Shown here piece after piece: positions 53,256-63,079 of a stretch of DNA of 64,000 nt. Every line of letters starts with the position of its first letter. Position 1 is the first letter of the stretch. A model generated the notes under the pieces. It was given only the letters and a program-made list of their open reading frames with translations, made no database searches and was not told the origin of the DNA. Source of the stretch: Aeromicrobium duanguangcaii (GTDB lineage: Bacteria; Actinomycetota; Actinomycetes; Propionibacteriales; Nocardioidaceae); contig NZ_CP101990.1 in the NCBI RefSeq assembly GCF_024508295.1, positions 806,001 to 870,000 of the forward strand. The letters are read 5' to 3'. Made by a program: the position numbers and the translations under genes.

Positions 53256-55529
53256 ATGCTCGATCCGAACGACGCGAACGACGCGCCCGACGCCACCGGG
53301 CCCGACACCACCGAGGCCCCCACGCGCACGCGCCGTCGCGCTGCCGGCCGACCCGCCGGTCCGCCGGCGGCGGTGTTCGCACCTCCCGTCGAGGAGGCTC
53401 CCGAGCCCCCGGTGACCGCCGAGGACGAGGAGACCGAGGAGGACGAGGCGCAGGAGCCCGCCGCCCCGCCCGCCCGCAAGCTGCCGCCCGTCGGTGCGAT
53501 GTTCCAGCCCCCCCCGGCCGAGCTCGCGCCCCCGCGCCAGAAGAAGCGCGTCGAGCCGCAGGACGAGCTCGACACCGACATGAGCGACGCCGACACCTCG
53601 GACGACGAGGACGGGTCCGGCGATGACGAGGGCAGCGAGGGCGGACGCCGCCGTCGACGCCGTGGCGGTCGTCGCCGTCGCAAGAGCGACCAGGACGGTG
53701 GCTCCGAGGGCTCGGACGACTCCGAGGGCGACTCGGCCGAGACCGAGGCCAAGGACAACGAGTCCGGCGACGAGGAGCAGACCTCGACCGGGTCCACCCG
53801 CCGTCGCCGTCGCCGCGCACGGGCCGGTGAGGGAGCCGACGGCTCTCCCGACGACCCCGAGAACACCGTCGTCAAGGTCCGCGAGGGCCGCACCGCCGAG
53901 GACGAGATCACCGGCGTCACCGGCTCGACCCGCCTCGAGGCCAAGAAGCAGCGCCGCCGTGAGGGCCGCGAGGCCGGCCGCCGCCGCGCCCCGATCGTCA
54001 GCGAGGCCGAGTTCCTGGCCCGCCGCGAGGCCGTCGACCGCGAGATGGTCGTGCGCCAGCACGACGACTACACGCAGATCGCCGTCCTCGAGGACGGCGT
54101 GCTGGTCGAGCACTACGTCGCCCGTGAGTCGCAGACCTCGCTGATCGGCAACGTCTACCTGGGCAAGGTCCAGAACGTGCTGCCGAGCATGGAGGCCGCG
54201 TTCGTCGACATCGGCGCCGGCCGCAACGCCGTGATCTACGCCGGTGAGGTCGACTGGTCGAACATCCAGAACGGCAAGCAGCGCAAGATCGAGGACGCGC
54301 TGCAGCCCGGTCAGACCGTCCTGGTCCAGGTGACCAAGGACCCGATCGGCCAGAAGGGCGCGCGGCTCACGAGCCAGATCAGCCTGCCCGGCCGGTTCCT
54401 GGTCTACGTGCCCGGCGGTGGCAGCAACGGCATCAGCCGCAAGCTCCCCGAGAACGAGCGCGCCCGCCTGAAGGGCCTGCTCAAGGAGGCGCTGCCCGAG
54501 AGCGCCGGCGTCATCGTGCGCACGGCCGCCGAGGGCGCCACCGAGGACCAGTTGCAGCGCGACATCACCGCGCTCACGGCCCGCTGGGAGGACATCGAGA
54601 GCAAGGTGGCCGCCGGCAAGGCGCCCCAGTTGCTGTACTCCGAGCCGGACCTGATGATCAAGGTCATCCGTGACCTGTTCAACGAGGACTTCGCCACGCT
54701 GACCATCCAGGGCGACGAGGCCTGGGACATGGTCGCGGGCTACATCGCCCACGTCGCCCCCGATCTGGAGGAGCGGGTCAAGCGCTGGGAGGGCGAGAAC
54801 GACATCTTCGCCGAGCGGCGCCTGGACGAGCAGATCCACAAGGCACTGGACCGCAAGGTCCACCTGCCCTCGGGTGGCTCGCTGGTCATCGACCGCACCG
54901 AGGCGATGGTCGTCGTCGACGTCAACACGGGCCGGTTCACCGGCTCGGGTGGCAACCTCGAGGAGACCGTCACCAAGAACAACCTCGAGGCGGCCGAGGA
55001 GATCGTGCGTCAGCTCCGGCTGCGCGATCTCGGCGGCATCATCGTCATCGACTTCATCGACATGGTGCTCGAGAGCAACCGCGACCTGGTGATGCGTCGC
55101 CTGGTCGAGTGCCTCGGTCGTGACCGCACGCGTCACCAGGTCGCGGAGGTCACCTCGCTGGGCCTGGTGCAGATGACGCGCAAGCGCATCGGCACGGGCC
55201 TGCTGGAGTCCTTCAGTCACGAGTGCGAGCACTGCCACGGCCGTGGCGTCATCATCGAGGACGCGCCGGTCGAGCCGAAGAAGGACGACGGTCAGCGCCG
55301 TGGTCGCCGAGGCGGCCGTTCCGCTCGCAACGGCGGCGGGAGCAGCAACGGTGGAAACAGCAACGGCAACGGTGGGGGTCGCCCGCCGCGTCAGGACAAG
55401 AATGACGAGTCCGACGACGATGCCGTGAAGAGTGAAGAACCCCGAAACGACGAGTCGTCGCAGGCTCCTTCGCAGGAGCCGGCGGCGGTTGAGGCACCCG
55501 TTTTGACCGACGATGGTGCGCCCGAGTAG
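53256..55529 (+). CDS. rne: Ribonuclease E/G
   Basis: 757 residues from ATG 53256 with a strong ribosome site; an in-frame start 33 bases upstream lacks one. The first 250 residues are a disordered acidic region with arginine clusters (GGRRRRRRGGRRRRK), typical of actinobacterial RNase E. Next come the S1-like region (VARESQTSLIGNVYLGKVQN, MEAAFVDIGAGRNAVIYAGEV), the DNase-I-like catalytic core with Asp555 (VVVDVNTGRFTG) and Asp599 (IIVIDFIDM), equivalent to the Mg-binding pair, and the Zn-link Cys657/Cys660 (CEHCHGRG). The C-terminus is glycine/asparagine-rich. It cuts single-stranded A/U-rich RNA in mRNA decay and rRNA processing. Its last codons hold the rplU promoter. Confidence 0.97.
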   Translation: MLDPNDANDAPDATGPDTTEAPTRTRRRAAGRPAGPPAAVFAPPVEEAPEPPVTAEDEETEEDEAQEPAAPPARKLPPVGAMFQPPPAELAPPRQKKRVEPQDELDTDMSDADTSDDEDGSGDDEGSEGGRRRRRRGGRRRRKSDQDGGSEGSDDSEGDSAETEAKDNESGDEEQTSTGSTRRRRRRARAGEGADGSPDDPENTVVKVREGRTAEDEITGVTGSTRLEAKKQRRREGREAGRRRAPIVSEAEFLARREAVDREMVVRQHDDYTQIAVLEDGVLVEHYVARESQTSLIGNVYLGKVQNVLPSMEAAFVDIGAGRNAVIYAGEVDWSNIQNGKQRKIEDALQPGQTVLVQVTKDPIGQKGARLTSQISLPGRFLVYVPGGGSNGISRKLPENERARLKGLLKEALPESAGVIVRTAAEGATEDQLQRDITALTARWEDIESKVAAGKAPQLLYSEPDLMIKVIRDLFNEDFATLTIQGDEAWDMVAGYIAHVAPDLEERVKRWEGENDIFAERRLDEQIHKALDRKVHLPSGGSLVIDRTEAMVVVDVNTGRFTGSGGNLEETVTKNNLEAAEEIVRQLRLRDLGGIIVIDFIDMVLESNRDLVMRRLVECLGRDRTRHQVAEVTSLGLVQMTRKRIGTGLLESFSHECEHCHGRGVIIEDAPVEPKKDDGQRRGRRGGRSARNGGGSSNGGNSNGNGGGRPPRQDKNDESDDDAVKSEEPRNDESSQAPSQEPAAVEAPVLTDDGAPE

Positions 55530-55532
55530 AAT
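55503..55532 (+). promoter_or_regulatory. rplU promoter
   Basis: TTGACC (55503-55508), 18 bases, TAGAAT (55527-55532). Both boxes are near consensus; the -35 lies inside the last codons of rne and the -10 straddles its stop. Transcription should start near 55539, just before the leader hairpin. Confidence 0.75.
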
Positions 55533-55536
55533 CGAC

Positions 55537-55569
55537 AGTCGGTGCGCATTGCGCACCTCCCGACTTTTT
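55537..55569 (+). terminator. rplU leader hairpin with U-tract (possible attenuator)
   Basis: GGTGCGC (55541-55547) pairs with GCGCACC (55551-55557) around loop ATT; AGTCG (55537-55541) can extend to CGACT (55561-55565) with a short bulge. Five T (55565-55569) follow directly. This is an intrinsic-terminator shape, but it lies between the rplU promoter and its gene, 24 bases before the start codon. It could also end rne transcripts. Confidence 0.65.
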
Positions 55570-55593
55570 CAGGACGAAGTGAGGAATCCCGTG

Positions 55594-55899
55594 GTGTACG
55601 CAATCGTGCGCAATGGCGGCGGCCAGACCAAGGTTGCCGTCGGCGACGTCATCTCGATCGACCAGCTCAAGGTGACCGAGGGCGACACCGTCCAGCTCGC
55701 CGCGGTCATGGTGGTCGACGGTGACCAGGTGACGGCCGGTGCCGACGCCTCCAAGGCCAAGATCGACGCAGAGGTGATCGGTGGGCTCAAGGGCCCGAAG
55801 ATCATCATCCAGAAGTACAAGAACAAGACCGGTTACAAGAAGCGCCAGGGTCACCGTCAGAAGTACACCCAGGTCAAGATCACCGGCATCTCCAAGTAA
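55594..55899 (+). CDS. rplU: 50S ribosomal protein L21
   Basis: 101 residues. GTG 55594 gives the usual N-terminus (M)YAIVRNGGGQTKVAVGD; an adjacent in-frame GTG at 55591 is equally possible, with GAGGAA upstream. KGPKIIIQKYKNKTGYKKRQ and GHRQKYTQVKITGI are the L21 signature. L21 binds 23S rRNA domain I/II. It leads rplU-rpmA-obg, a common order. Its own promoter and a leader hairpin suggest feedback control. Confidence 0.97.
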   Translation: MYAIVRNGGGQTKVAVGDVISIDQLKVTEGDTVQLAAVMVVDGDQVTAGADASKAKIDAEVIGGLKGPKIIIQKYKNKTGYKKRQGHRQKYTQVKITGISK

Positions 55900-55911
55900 G
55901 GGACTGACGAC

Positions 55912-56166
55912 ATGGCACACAAGAAGGGCGCAGCCTCCACCAAGAACGGCCGCGACTCCAACTCCCAGCGCCTCGGCGTCAAGCGTTTCGGCGGCCAGTT
56001 GGTCAACGCGGGCGAGATCATCGTTCGTCAGCGTGGCACCCACTTCCACCCCGGCTCCAACGTCGGCCGTGGCGGCGACGACACGCTGTTCGCCCTCGCG
56101 CCCGGCTCGGTCGAGTTCGGCTCGAAGCGCGGCCGTCGCGTCGTGAACATCGTTCCGGAGCAGTGA
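55912..56166 (+). CDS. rpmA: 50S ribosomal protein L27
   Basis: 84 residues, full length. [20 protein letters not shown] at the N-terminus reaches the peptidyl-transferase centre; there is no Firmicutes-like cleaved extension. [20 protein letters not shown] and [20 protein letters not shown] are the L27 signature. It is 12 nt after rplU and followed by a terminator. Confidence 0.98.
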   Translation: MAHKKGAASTKNGRDSNSQRLGVKRFGGQLVNAGEIIVRQRGTHFHPGSNVGRGGDDTLFALAPGSVEFGSKRGRRVVNIVPEQ

Positions 56167-56181
56167 CGCGCAGATCTTCCT

Positions 56182-56226
56182 GAGAAGGGGCGGTCCGCTG
56201 ATGCGGGCTGCCCTTTCTCTTTTTTC
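56182..56226 (+). terminator. rpmA terminator
   Basis: Stem GAGAAGGG.. (56182-56190) with ..CCCTTTCTC (56211-56219), continuing with GCGGTCCGC/GCGGGCTGC around loop TGAT, followed by six or more T. A strong intrinsic terminator 15 nt after rpmA; some read-through to obg is likely as obg has no obvious separate promoter. Confidence 0.85.
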
Positions 56227-56249
56227 CCCCACCACGTTCAGGAGAACCC

Positions 56250-57830
56250 ATGGCGATCCCCAGCTTCGTTGACCAGGTGACCCTGCACGTCTCCGGGGGC
56301 AACGGCGGCAACGGCGTCGCGTCCGTCCACCGCGAGAAGTTCAAGCCTCTCGGTGGACCCGACGGCGGCAACGGCGGGCACGGCGGCGACGTCATCCTCG
56401 TCGTCGCTCCCGATGTCACGACGCTCATCGACTACCACCACGAGCCCCACCGCAAGGCCACCAGCGGTGCGCCCGGCGCGGGCTCGAACCGCAGCGGCTC
56501 CAACGGCGAGGACCTCGTCCTGCGCGTCCCCGACGGCACCGTCGTCCGCGACGCCAATGGCGAGGTGCTGGCCGACCTGGTCGGCGCCGGCACCGAGCTG
56601 GTCATCGCGGCCGGCGGCCGCGGCGGTCTCGGCAACGCCGCGTTGGCGTCCAGCAAGCGCAAGGCCCCCGGGTTCGCGCTCAAGGGCGAGCCGGGCGAGG
56701 AGCGCACGGTCACGCTCGAGCTCAAGGTCGTCGCGGACATCGGTCTGATCGGCTTCCCCTCGGCGGGCAAGTCCAGCCTGATCGCGTCGCTGTCGCGGGC
56801 CCGTCCCAAGATCGCGGACTACCCGTTCACGACCCTGGTGCCCAACCTGGGCGTCGTCACGGCCGGCGACACCACCTTCACGGTCGCCGACGTCCCCGGT
56901 CTGATCGAGGGCGCCAGTGAGGGCCGCGGCCTGGGCCACGACTTCCTGCGCCACGTCGAGCGCTGCGCCGCCCTGGTGCACGTCATCGACTGCGCCACGG
57001 TCGAGCCGGGTCGTGACCCGCTGTCGGACCTGGACGTCATCGAGAACGAGCTCGCGCGCTACGGCGAGTACGCCGGCGTCGACTTCAGCGATCGGCCCCG
57101 CCTCGTCGCCCTGAACAAGACCGACGTCCCCGACGCCGCCCAGATCGCCGAGTTCGTCACCGACGAGCTGCGCCAGCGCGGCCTGCGGGTCTTCGAGGTC
57201 TCGGCGGCCAGCCACGCCGGTCTGCGCGAGCTGTCGTTCGCCATGGCCGAGATCGTCGCCGCCCGTCGCGCCGCCGAGCCGCACCGCGAAGCCACGCGCA
57301 TCGTGCTGCGCCCGCCGGCCCCGTCCGGTGTCGGCCGCGAGTTCGAGGTCCGCCAGATCGAGGGCCGCTGGCACGTCATCGGCGAGAAGCCGGCCCGCTG
57401 GGTCCGCCAGACCGACTTCAGCAACGACGAGGCCGTGGGCTTCCTCGCCGACCGGCTCAACCGGATCGGCGTCGAGGACCACCTGCTCAAGCTGGGTGCC
57501 AAGGCCGGCGACGACGTCGTCATCGGCGCGGCCAGCGAGGCCGACCTGGGTCGTGACGAGGTCGTCTTCGACTTCGATCCCACCATCACGGCCGGCGCCG
57601 AGGTGCTGGGCCGTCGTGGCGAGGACCTGCGTCTCGACCAGAGCACCCGACGCACCAACCAGGAGCGTCGCGAGCTGCTCGCGGCACGCCGCGCCTGGGA
57701 GCTCGAAGCGGTCGCCGCACGCGCCGAGGGCCGCGAGCCCGAGCCCTTCGATCCGCGCACGGTCCTTCCGGACTGGGAGATCGGTGAGGAGTACCCCGGC
57801 GACGACGAGCTTGACGAGGACGATCGGTGA
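56250..57830 (+). CDS. obg: GTPase Obg/CgtA
   Basis: 526 residues. The glycine-rich Obg domain (residues 1-158) is plain: [57 protein letters not shown]. The G domain has P-loop [15 protein letters not shown], switch [37 protein letters not shown] and SAAS. The C-terminal OCT domain follows ([20 protein letters not shown]) and then an acidic tail. Obg assists 50S assembly and stress responses. It follows the ribosomal proteins and overlaps proB by GTGA. Confidence 0.98.
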   Translation: MAIPSFVDQVTLHVSGGNGGNGVASVHREKFKPLGGPDGGNGGHGGDVILVVAPDVTTLIDYHHEPHRKATSGAPGAGSNRSGSNGEDLVLRVPDGTVVRDANGEVLADLVGAGTELVIAAGGRGGLGNAALASSKRKAPGFALKGEPGEERTVTLELKVVADIGLIGFPSAGKSSLIASLSRARPKIADYPFTTLVPNLGVVTAGDTTFTVADVPGLIEGASEGRGLGHDFLRHVERCAALVHVIDCATVEPGRDPLSDLDVIENELARYGEYAGVDFSDRPRLVALNKTDVPDAAQIAEFVTDELRQRGLRVFEVSAASHAGLRELSFAMAEIVAARRAAEPHREATRIVLRPPAPSGVGREFEVRQIEGRWHVIGEKPARWVRQTDFSNDEAVGFLADRLNRIGVEDHLLKLGAKAGDDVVIGAASEADLGRDEVVFDFDPTITAGAEVLGRRGEDLRLDQSTRRTNQERRELLAARRAWELEAVAARAEGREPEPFDPRTVLPDWEIGEEYPGDDELDEDDR

Positions 57831-58912
57831 GGGTCGTCCTCAAGGTCGGATCGTCCTCGCTGACGACGCCTGACGGACATCTCGACCCCGACCGCATCGG
57901 CACCGTCGTCGACGCCGTCGTCACGGTGCGCGCTCGCGGTGACGAGGTCGTGCTCGTCTCCTCCGGAGCCATCGCAGCCGGCCTCGGGCCGCTCGGACTG
58001 CCGAACCGTCCGCGCGACCTGCCCACGCAGCAGGCCGCGGCGGCGGTGGGCCAGCGCGCCCTCATCGCGCACTACTCCGAGGCGTTCGCTGCCGCGGGCC
58101 TGACCGTCGGACAGGTGCTGCTGACCGTCGAGGACGTCACCCGACGCAGTCACTACCGCAACGCGCGGCAGACCTTCGCCAAGCTGCTCGAGCTGGGTGT
58201 CGTCCCGGTCGTCAACGAGAACGACACCGTGGCCACCTCCGAGATCCGCTTCGGCGACAACGACCGGCTGGCCGCGCTGGTGGCCCATCTGGTCCACGCC
58301 GACGAGCTGATCCTGCTGTCGGACGTCGACGGCCTCTACACGGCCCACCCCGACCTGCCCGGCTCGCGGCCCGTCGCCACGGTGTCCTCCGACGCGGACC
58401 TCGAGGGGATCGACGTCGCCCGTGTCGGCTCGGCCGTCGGCACCGGCGGCATGGTCACGAAGATCGAGGCCGCGCGGATCGCGACGGCGGCCGGCATCCC
58501 CGTCCGCCTCACCTCGGCCGCTCGCGCCATCGAGGCCGTCGAGGGTCAGCCGGTGGGCACCCTGTTCACCCCGACCGGCAAGCGCCGTGGCCCGCGCCTC
58601 CTGTGGCTGGCCCACGCCAGCGAGACCCAGGGCCGGCTCGTCCTGGACGACGGCGCCCGGCGTGCCCTCGTCGAGCGCGGCGCCTCGCTCCTGGCCGCCG
58701 GCATCGTTGCCGTCGAGGGCGAGTTCTCCGCTGCCGACCCGGTCGACGTGGTCGGTCCGGACGGCGCGCTCGTCGCCCGCGGGATCGTGAACTACGACAG
58801 TCACGAGCTGCCTGAGATGCTCGGTCGCTCCACCTCGGAGCTGGCCGCCTCGATGGGCGCCGATCACGATCGCGCGGTCATCCACCGCGACGATCTGGTC
58901 CTCATGTCCTGA
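57827..58912 (+). CDS. proB: Glutamate 5-kinase
   Basis: 361 residues, GTG overlapping the obg stop. Amino-acid kinase domain: [97 protein letters not shown]. The C-terminal PUA domain ([20 protein letters not shown] to [15 protein letters not shown]) is the full-length form subject to proline feedback in other species. It makes glutamyl-5-phosphate for proline synthesis. The next enzyme, ProA, is at 63080, separated here by two unrelated genes. Confidence 0.97.
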   Translation: MRVVLKVGSSSLTTPDGHLDPDRIGTVVDAVVTVRARGDEVVLVSSGAIAAGLGPLGLPNRPRDLPTQQAAAAVGQRALIAHYSEAFAAAGLTVGQVLLTVEDVTRRSHYRNARQTFAKLLELGVVPVVNENDTVATSEIRFGDNDRLAALVAHLVHADELILLSDVDGLYTAHPDLPGSRPVATVSSDADLEGIDVARVGSAVGTGGMVTKIEAARIATAAGIPVRLTSAARAIEAVEGQPVGTLFTPTGKRRGPRLLWLAHASETQGRLVLDDGARRALVERGASLLAAGIVAVEGEFSAADPVDVVGPDGALVARGIVNYDSHELPEMLGRSTSELAASMGADHDRAVIHRDDLVLMS

Positions 58913-58981
58913 CGCTGGCGCATCAGCACGCCTTGCACGGCCTCTCCCTCGGTGACACGGTCAAGTCACGGAGGTCGGTCG

Positions 58982-61900
58982 ATGCCCGCACCCAGCACGG
59001 CCCAGGTGGTCATGGAACTGCGCGTGCACGGCGTGCGCGGGACCCCGACCGCGTCGATGCTCGGCGTCGACCAGAGCCGCGTCGTCCAGGTGGCGGGGGA
59101 CCGGCTCACCGGCTTCTACCGGATCGCCGACGGCGCCGACCCGCCGCTGCGGACGCTGCCGCCCGGACTGGCCCTCGAGGCGTACTCCTGGGGCGAGCTG
59201 ACGTCGGGCGTCCGCGGCATGTGGGGGTGGGTGACCCGCGTGCTCTGGCTGGGGCTGTTGCCGTTCGCGCTGGTGAACCTCGCCTTCTGGGCGCGGACGC
59301 AGGTCGGTGAGAACAACGGCCAGGCCCGCTGGGGGTTGCGCGCCGTGCGCGTGAGCGGTCTGATCCTGACCGCGATCGCGGTGCTGACGGCGTGCTTCAT
59401 CGCGATCGACCTGATCGCGTGGCAGTGCTTCCGGGCGAACTCCGTCGCGTGTCCGGTGCTGCCGGGGTGGATGGACGGCCTGGCCTCCCTGACCGCGGGC
59501 CGGCGGATCGCCGTGACCTCGCTGGTGCCCGTCGCCATGGTCCTGGGCCTCGTGGCCCTGACGCGCCAGAGCGTCACCCGGTACGAGGCGACCCCGGACG
59601 CCCCGGCCCAGGCGACGCGGGACCAGGAACACGACCGGTGCGCCGACAACGTCCTGGGCCACCCGAGGATGTGGCAGGGCGAGCACCGGACGCGCCAGCT
59701 GCTCTACCTCCACGTCGCCCTGGCGCTCGCGACCATCGTGCTGTTCTCCGGCGTGCACCTGATCGCGCGTGAGGCGACCGGACCCGTGTGGGCGACCACG
59801 CTCGCGGCGGCCGCCGTGGCGCTGCTCGTGGTGGCCCGCGCGCTTTCCGTCGATGAGGACGACCCGGAGTTCCGCGACACGTGGAAGGTCTCCGTCGCCG
59901 GCACCGTGCACGAGTTCCCCCGACAGCCGATGCACTGGATGACCGGGCCGGGAGAGCTGCTGCGCCGGATGCCGCTGCGGGCCGTGGTCGTGGCGGCCGC
60001 GGTGGTCGTCGCCGCGCACCTGGCGGTGCTGTGGACCACGGACGTCACCAGGCAGGACGGGGACTGGTACGGCGCGAACCTGTGGTTCATCGGCCTGTTC
60101 GTCGCGCTGACGATCGTGCACGTCATCGTCTTCGTCGGCGGCCGGGCCCGACTGCGCGTCACCTTCCTGGTCGTCCTGCTCCTGCTGGCCCTGGTGGTCG
60201 GGGGCCGCGAGCTCCCGACCCTCGTGCTGGCGGGCCTCACCGCGCTGGTCTGGCTGGGGTTGATGATCTGGCACCACCGGCAGGCCGCGAAGCCCGAGCA
60301 GGCCGCGTTCGCCTGGGGCGGCGCGGGCGCCTCGGTGATGCTGGGCGGGGCCACGATGGTCGCGCTCCTGTTCACCTCGGCCGCCGCCGTCGCCGCGGCC
60401 GACTACCTGAACGACGGCTCGCAGTCGGTGGCCGACCTGACGACCCGCCGCAACGAGAACGCGCCGCTGTCGGCAGCGGGGGAGACCGAGACCCTGACCC
60501 TGGCCGGCGACGTCGTCCTCGAGGGGGCGCGGATCGTGCGGACGAACACGACCGTCGCGGTCACCCACGGCACGGTGCGCACGGACGCGCTGACCCGACG
60601 CAGTCGCGTGGATCCCGACTCCTCCTACTCGATGGCGTCGTCACGGGTGCAGCACGCGACCCTGGCCCTGCCCGAGGGCGTCACGACCGTGCGGCTCGTG
60701 TCCTCGTGCTTCGCCACGGACTCCGCGAAGCGCAGCGCCGTCTGCACCGGTGAGTCGAAGGGCTTCCGCACGGCCGGGGTGCTCATCGTGAGGCCGACGT
60801 GCGAGGTGGACGGGACGGTGCGCCGATGCCTCACGGTCGAGGCCGCCGGTGGGCGGGTGGCGCTCGAGGTGACGGACCCGCCGCAGACCCCGCTCGTCGT
60901 GCCGCAGATCCTCGTGTGGACCCCGCTGATGCAGCTGGCGATCATCGTCTCGGGTGCCGTCGTCACCGGGTTCATGGTGTGGCGATTCCGCCACCGCGCC
61001 GCGCCGCTCATCCGCAAGCGCGTGGATGACGACGACCCGGTCGTTCCCGAACAGGATCGGACAGCGGTGAAGAACGCCCGGGTCACGGCGGCCCTGGCGC
61101 ACCGGGGCGAGCGGCTCCTCGACGGGATCGGCGCCGTCGCCTCACTGCTGGCCGTGACCACGCTCGCCCTGTCCTCCGCCGGACGCCCGCCGTGGGACTG
61201 GTGGGAGCCGGCGCGGCCGCTCGCGACGCTCTCGCTGTACGTGGCCCTCGGCCTGAGCGTCGCGCTGATGATGCTCGGCGCCCGCATCCGCCGTTCACCC
61301 ACCGCGCGACGGAACGTGGGCGTCCTGTGGGACATCACGACGTTCTGGCCGCGGGCGGCTCATCCGTTCGCGCCGCCCTGTTACGCGGAGCGGGTGGTCC
61401 CCGAGATCACCACCCGGGTGCGCTGGGCGATGGGGGAGGAAGGCGAGGACCCGGGCCGCGTCGTGGTGCTGTCCGGCCACAGCCAGGGCTCGTTGATCTG
61501 CGTCGCAGTGGCGAGCCGCCTGAACGGACGGGCGGAGCAGCTGCGACTGCTGACGTACGGGAGCCAGATCCGGGCGCTCTACGGGCGGGTCTTCCCGGCC
61601 GCCGCCGGACCCGACGCACTGGGCTACGTCCCCACCACCGGGCCCGCGCGCATGCGCGAGGCGTGGCCCGACGTCCCGAACACACCGCCCGACGACTCAC
61701 CGGCGATGGCGGTGGGGCTCCGCGAGCGACTGCAGGACCCGGCGCACTGGGTGAACCTGTTCCGCCGGTCCGACCCGCTCGGGTACCGCGTGTACTCCGA
61801 CCGGGACCACGTGGTCCTCGACCGTCCCACGCTCGAGGTGCGGCGCGAGGGCTCAGGCGATCCCGGCTCGATGGTGATGACGCACGGGGGCTACCAGCAC

Positions 61901-61999
61901 ACGCCCGAGTATCGCGAGGCCATCGCGGAGTGGACGGGCGAGACGGTGCAGGTGCCCTCGACGGACCCGGCGAGCACCGAGCCGCTGCCGCCGGCGTGA
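58982..61999 (+). CDS. Giant membrane protein with split alpha/beta-hydrolase
   Basis: 1005 residues from ATG 58982, after GGAGG. The first 45 residues look like the start of an alpha/beta-hydrolase: MELRVHGVRGTPTASMLGVD puts an HGxxG oxyanion-type turn at His16. Then come about ten membrane helices (for example LWLGLLPFALVNLAFWA, GLILTAIAVLTACFIAID, LWFIGLFVALTIVHVIVF), an exposed segment of about 150 residues, and roughly three more helices. The last 210 residues resume the hydrolase: VVVLSGHSQGSLICVAVA with nucleophile Ser834, PLGYRVYSDRDHVVLDRP and a late THGGYQH for the acid/histidine. Related proteins exist in Actinomycetota but have no assigned function. Convergent with FUSC, one base away. 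Confidence 0.75.
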   Translation: MPAPSTAQVVMELRVHGVRGTPTASMLGVDQSRVVQVAGDRLTGFYRIADGADPPLRTLPPGLALEAYSWGELTSGVRGMWGWVTRVLWLGLLPFALVNLAFWARTQVGENNGQARWGLRAVRVSGLILTAIAVLTACFIAIDLIAWQCFRANSVACPVLPGWMDGLASLTAGRRIAVTSLVPVAMVLGLVALTRQSVTRYEATPDAPAQATRDQEHDRCADNVLGHPRMWQGEHRTRQLLYLHVALALATIVLFSGVHLIAREATGPVWATTLAAAAVALLVVARALSVDEDDPEFRDTWKVSVAGTVHEFPRQPMHWMTGPGELLRRMPLRAVVVAAAVVVAAHLAVLWTTDVTRQDGDWYGANLWFIGLFVALTIVHVIVFVGGRARLRVTFLVVLLLLALVVGGRELPTLVLAGLTALVWLGLMIWHHRQAAKPEQAAFAWGGAGASVMLGGATMVALLFTSAAAVAAADYLNDGSQSVADLTTRRNENAPLSAAGETETLTLAGDVVLEGARIVRTNTTVAVTHGTVRTDALTRRSRVDPDSSYSMASSRVQHATLALPEGVTTVRLVSSCFATDSAKRSAVCTGESKGFRTAGVLIVRPTCEVDGTVRRCLTVEAAGGRVALEVTDPPQTPLVVPQILVWTPLMQLAIIVSGAVVTGFMVWRFRHRAAPLIRKRVDDDDPVVPEQDRTAVKNARVTAALAHRGERLLDGIGAVASLLAVTTLALSSAGRPPWDWWEPARPLATLSLYVALGLSVALMMLGARIRRSPTARRNVGVLWDITTFWPRAAHPFAPPCYAERVVPEITTRVRWAMGEEGEDPGRVVVLSGHSQGSLICVAVASRLNGRAEQLRLLTYGSQIRALYGRVFPAAAGPDALGYVPTTGPARMREAWPDVPNTPPDDSPAMAVGLRERLQDPAHWVNLFRRSDPLGYRVYSDRDHVVLDRPTLEVRREGSGDPGSMVMTHGGYQHTPEYREAIAEWTGETVQVPSTDPASTEPLPPA

Positions 62000-62000
62000 C

Positions 62001-63044
62001 CTACCGTCGCCGGGGGAGCACGCGATCCCAGGCCACGACGACCGCCAGGCCCACCACGACGCCGAGGATGGTGTCGGACAGCCGGTCCTGCAGCAACGAC
62101 GTCACGGGCGCGGTCGAGCCCAGGTGCACCATCAGCAGCGCGAGCGGGGTGACGACCATCAGCGCGACCGCGTAGTTGCGGCCGATGAGCAGCTCGGCGC
62201 CGACCTGCAGGACGATCACGAGCAGGATCGTGGCGAGCGTCCCCAGGTCGAGGGCCAGCAGCCCCGCGGCGACGACGACGCCCAGGAAGGTGCCGACGGC
62301 GCGGTGCACGCCGCGCAGGACCTGGTTCCGGGTGCTCGGCCCGGCGATGGCGGCGGCCGCCGCGACCGACGCCCAGTAGGCGTGCCCGAGCCCGAAGACG
62401 GTGGCGACGATCGCAGCCAGGGCGACGGCGAGCGTGACGCGGGTGACCTCGGGCGCCGTGCGCGGCGACCGCAGCGCGGCGTGCAGGGGCGCGTCCCAGT
62501 GCTGGCGGGGGCGGTGACGTGCCGGCGTCAGGGCGCCCATGGCCCCGACGACAAGAGCGAAGAGCGCTGTCGCAACGGCGACCGCGAGGTGAAGGGCGAC
62601 GTCCCGGCTTGAAACAGACGCCCCCGCGGTCGCGCCGACCGCGAAGACGGGGAAGAGGACGCCGGGCGGGTGCCAGGCCCAGACCAGCGAGGCCAGGGCG
62701 GCGACGGCCGCGATCCCGGCGAGACCGACGACGACGAGCCACTCACCGGCTCCGACGGCGGAGAGCACCGTGCCGGTCGCCACCGAGGCGACGAGGATGA
62801 CGGCCGCGGTGCTCTGCATCAGGGCGCGTGGCCGGTGGGAGTTCGCCCGGCCGTACAGAGCCGTGAACGCACCGAAGGTGGCCGGCAGCGCCAGGTCGAG
62901 GCGACCGATCGCCCACAGCAGGAGCAGCGGCACGCCCATGCTGACGCCGGCGCGCAGTGCGACCCAGTGTGCGTCCCCGTGCGGACCGAAAGCCGTCAGT
63001 GACTCCCACGCGCGATGCAGGGCGGTGGAGTCGGAGGAGGGCAC
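62001..63044 (-). CDS. FUSC-family membrane protein
   Basis: 347 residues from GTG 63042-63044. About nine membrane helices in two similar halves: WVALRAGVSMGVPLLLLWAI and ALPATFGAFTALYGRANSHR begin the first, and VTLAVALAAIVATVFGLGHA, YWASVAAAAAIAGPSTRNQV the second. LRGVHRAVGTFLGVVVAAGL is the typical FUSC block after the charged RGxxRxxGT motif. Family members relate to aromatic-acid efflux (fusaric acid, p-hydroxybenzoate). No membrane-fusion partner is adjacent. TACCAT (forward 63051-63056) lies six bases before the GTG. Confidence 0.87.
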   Translation of the reverse strand: MPSSDSTALHRAWESLTAFGPHGDAHWVALRAGVSMGVPLLLLWAIGRLDLALPATFGAFTALYGRANSHRPRALMQSTAAVILVASVATGTVLSAVGAGEWLVVVGLAGIAAVAALASLVWAWHPPGVLFPVFAVGATAGASVSSRDVALHLAVAVATALFALVVGAMGALTPARHRPRQHWDAPLHAALRSPRTAPEVTRVTLAVALAAIVATVFGLGHAYWASVAAAAAIAGPSTRNQVLRGVHRAVGTFLGVVVAAGLLALDLGTLATILLVIVLQVGAELLIGRNYAVALMVVTPLALLMVHLGSTAPVTSLLQDRLSDTILGVVVGLAVVVAWDRVLPRRR

Positions 63045-63079
63045 CCCTCGATGGTAGAACTCGGAACTAGACTCGCCGC
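63045..63079. promoter_or_regulatory. Divergent FUSC/proA promoters
   Basis: 35 bases hold both promoters: TACCAT on the minus strand (forward 63051-63056), six bases before the FUSC GTG, and TAGACT on the plus strand (63068-63073), six bases before the proA ATG. Confidence 0.6.
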
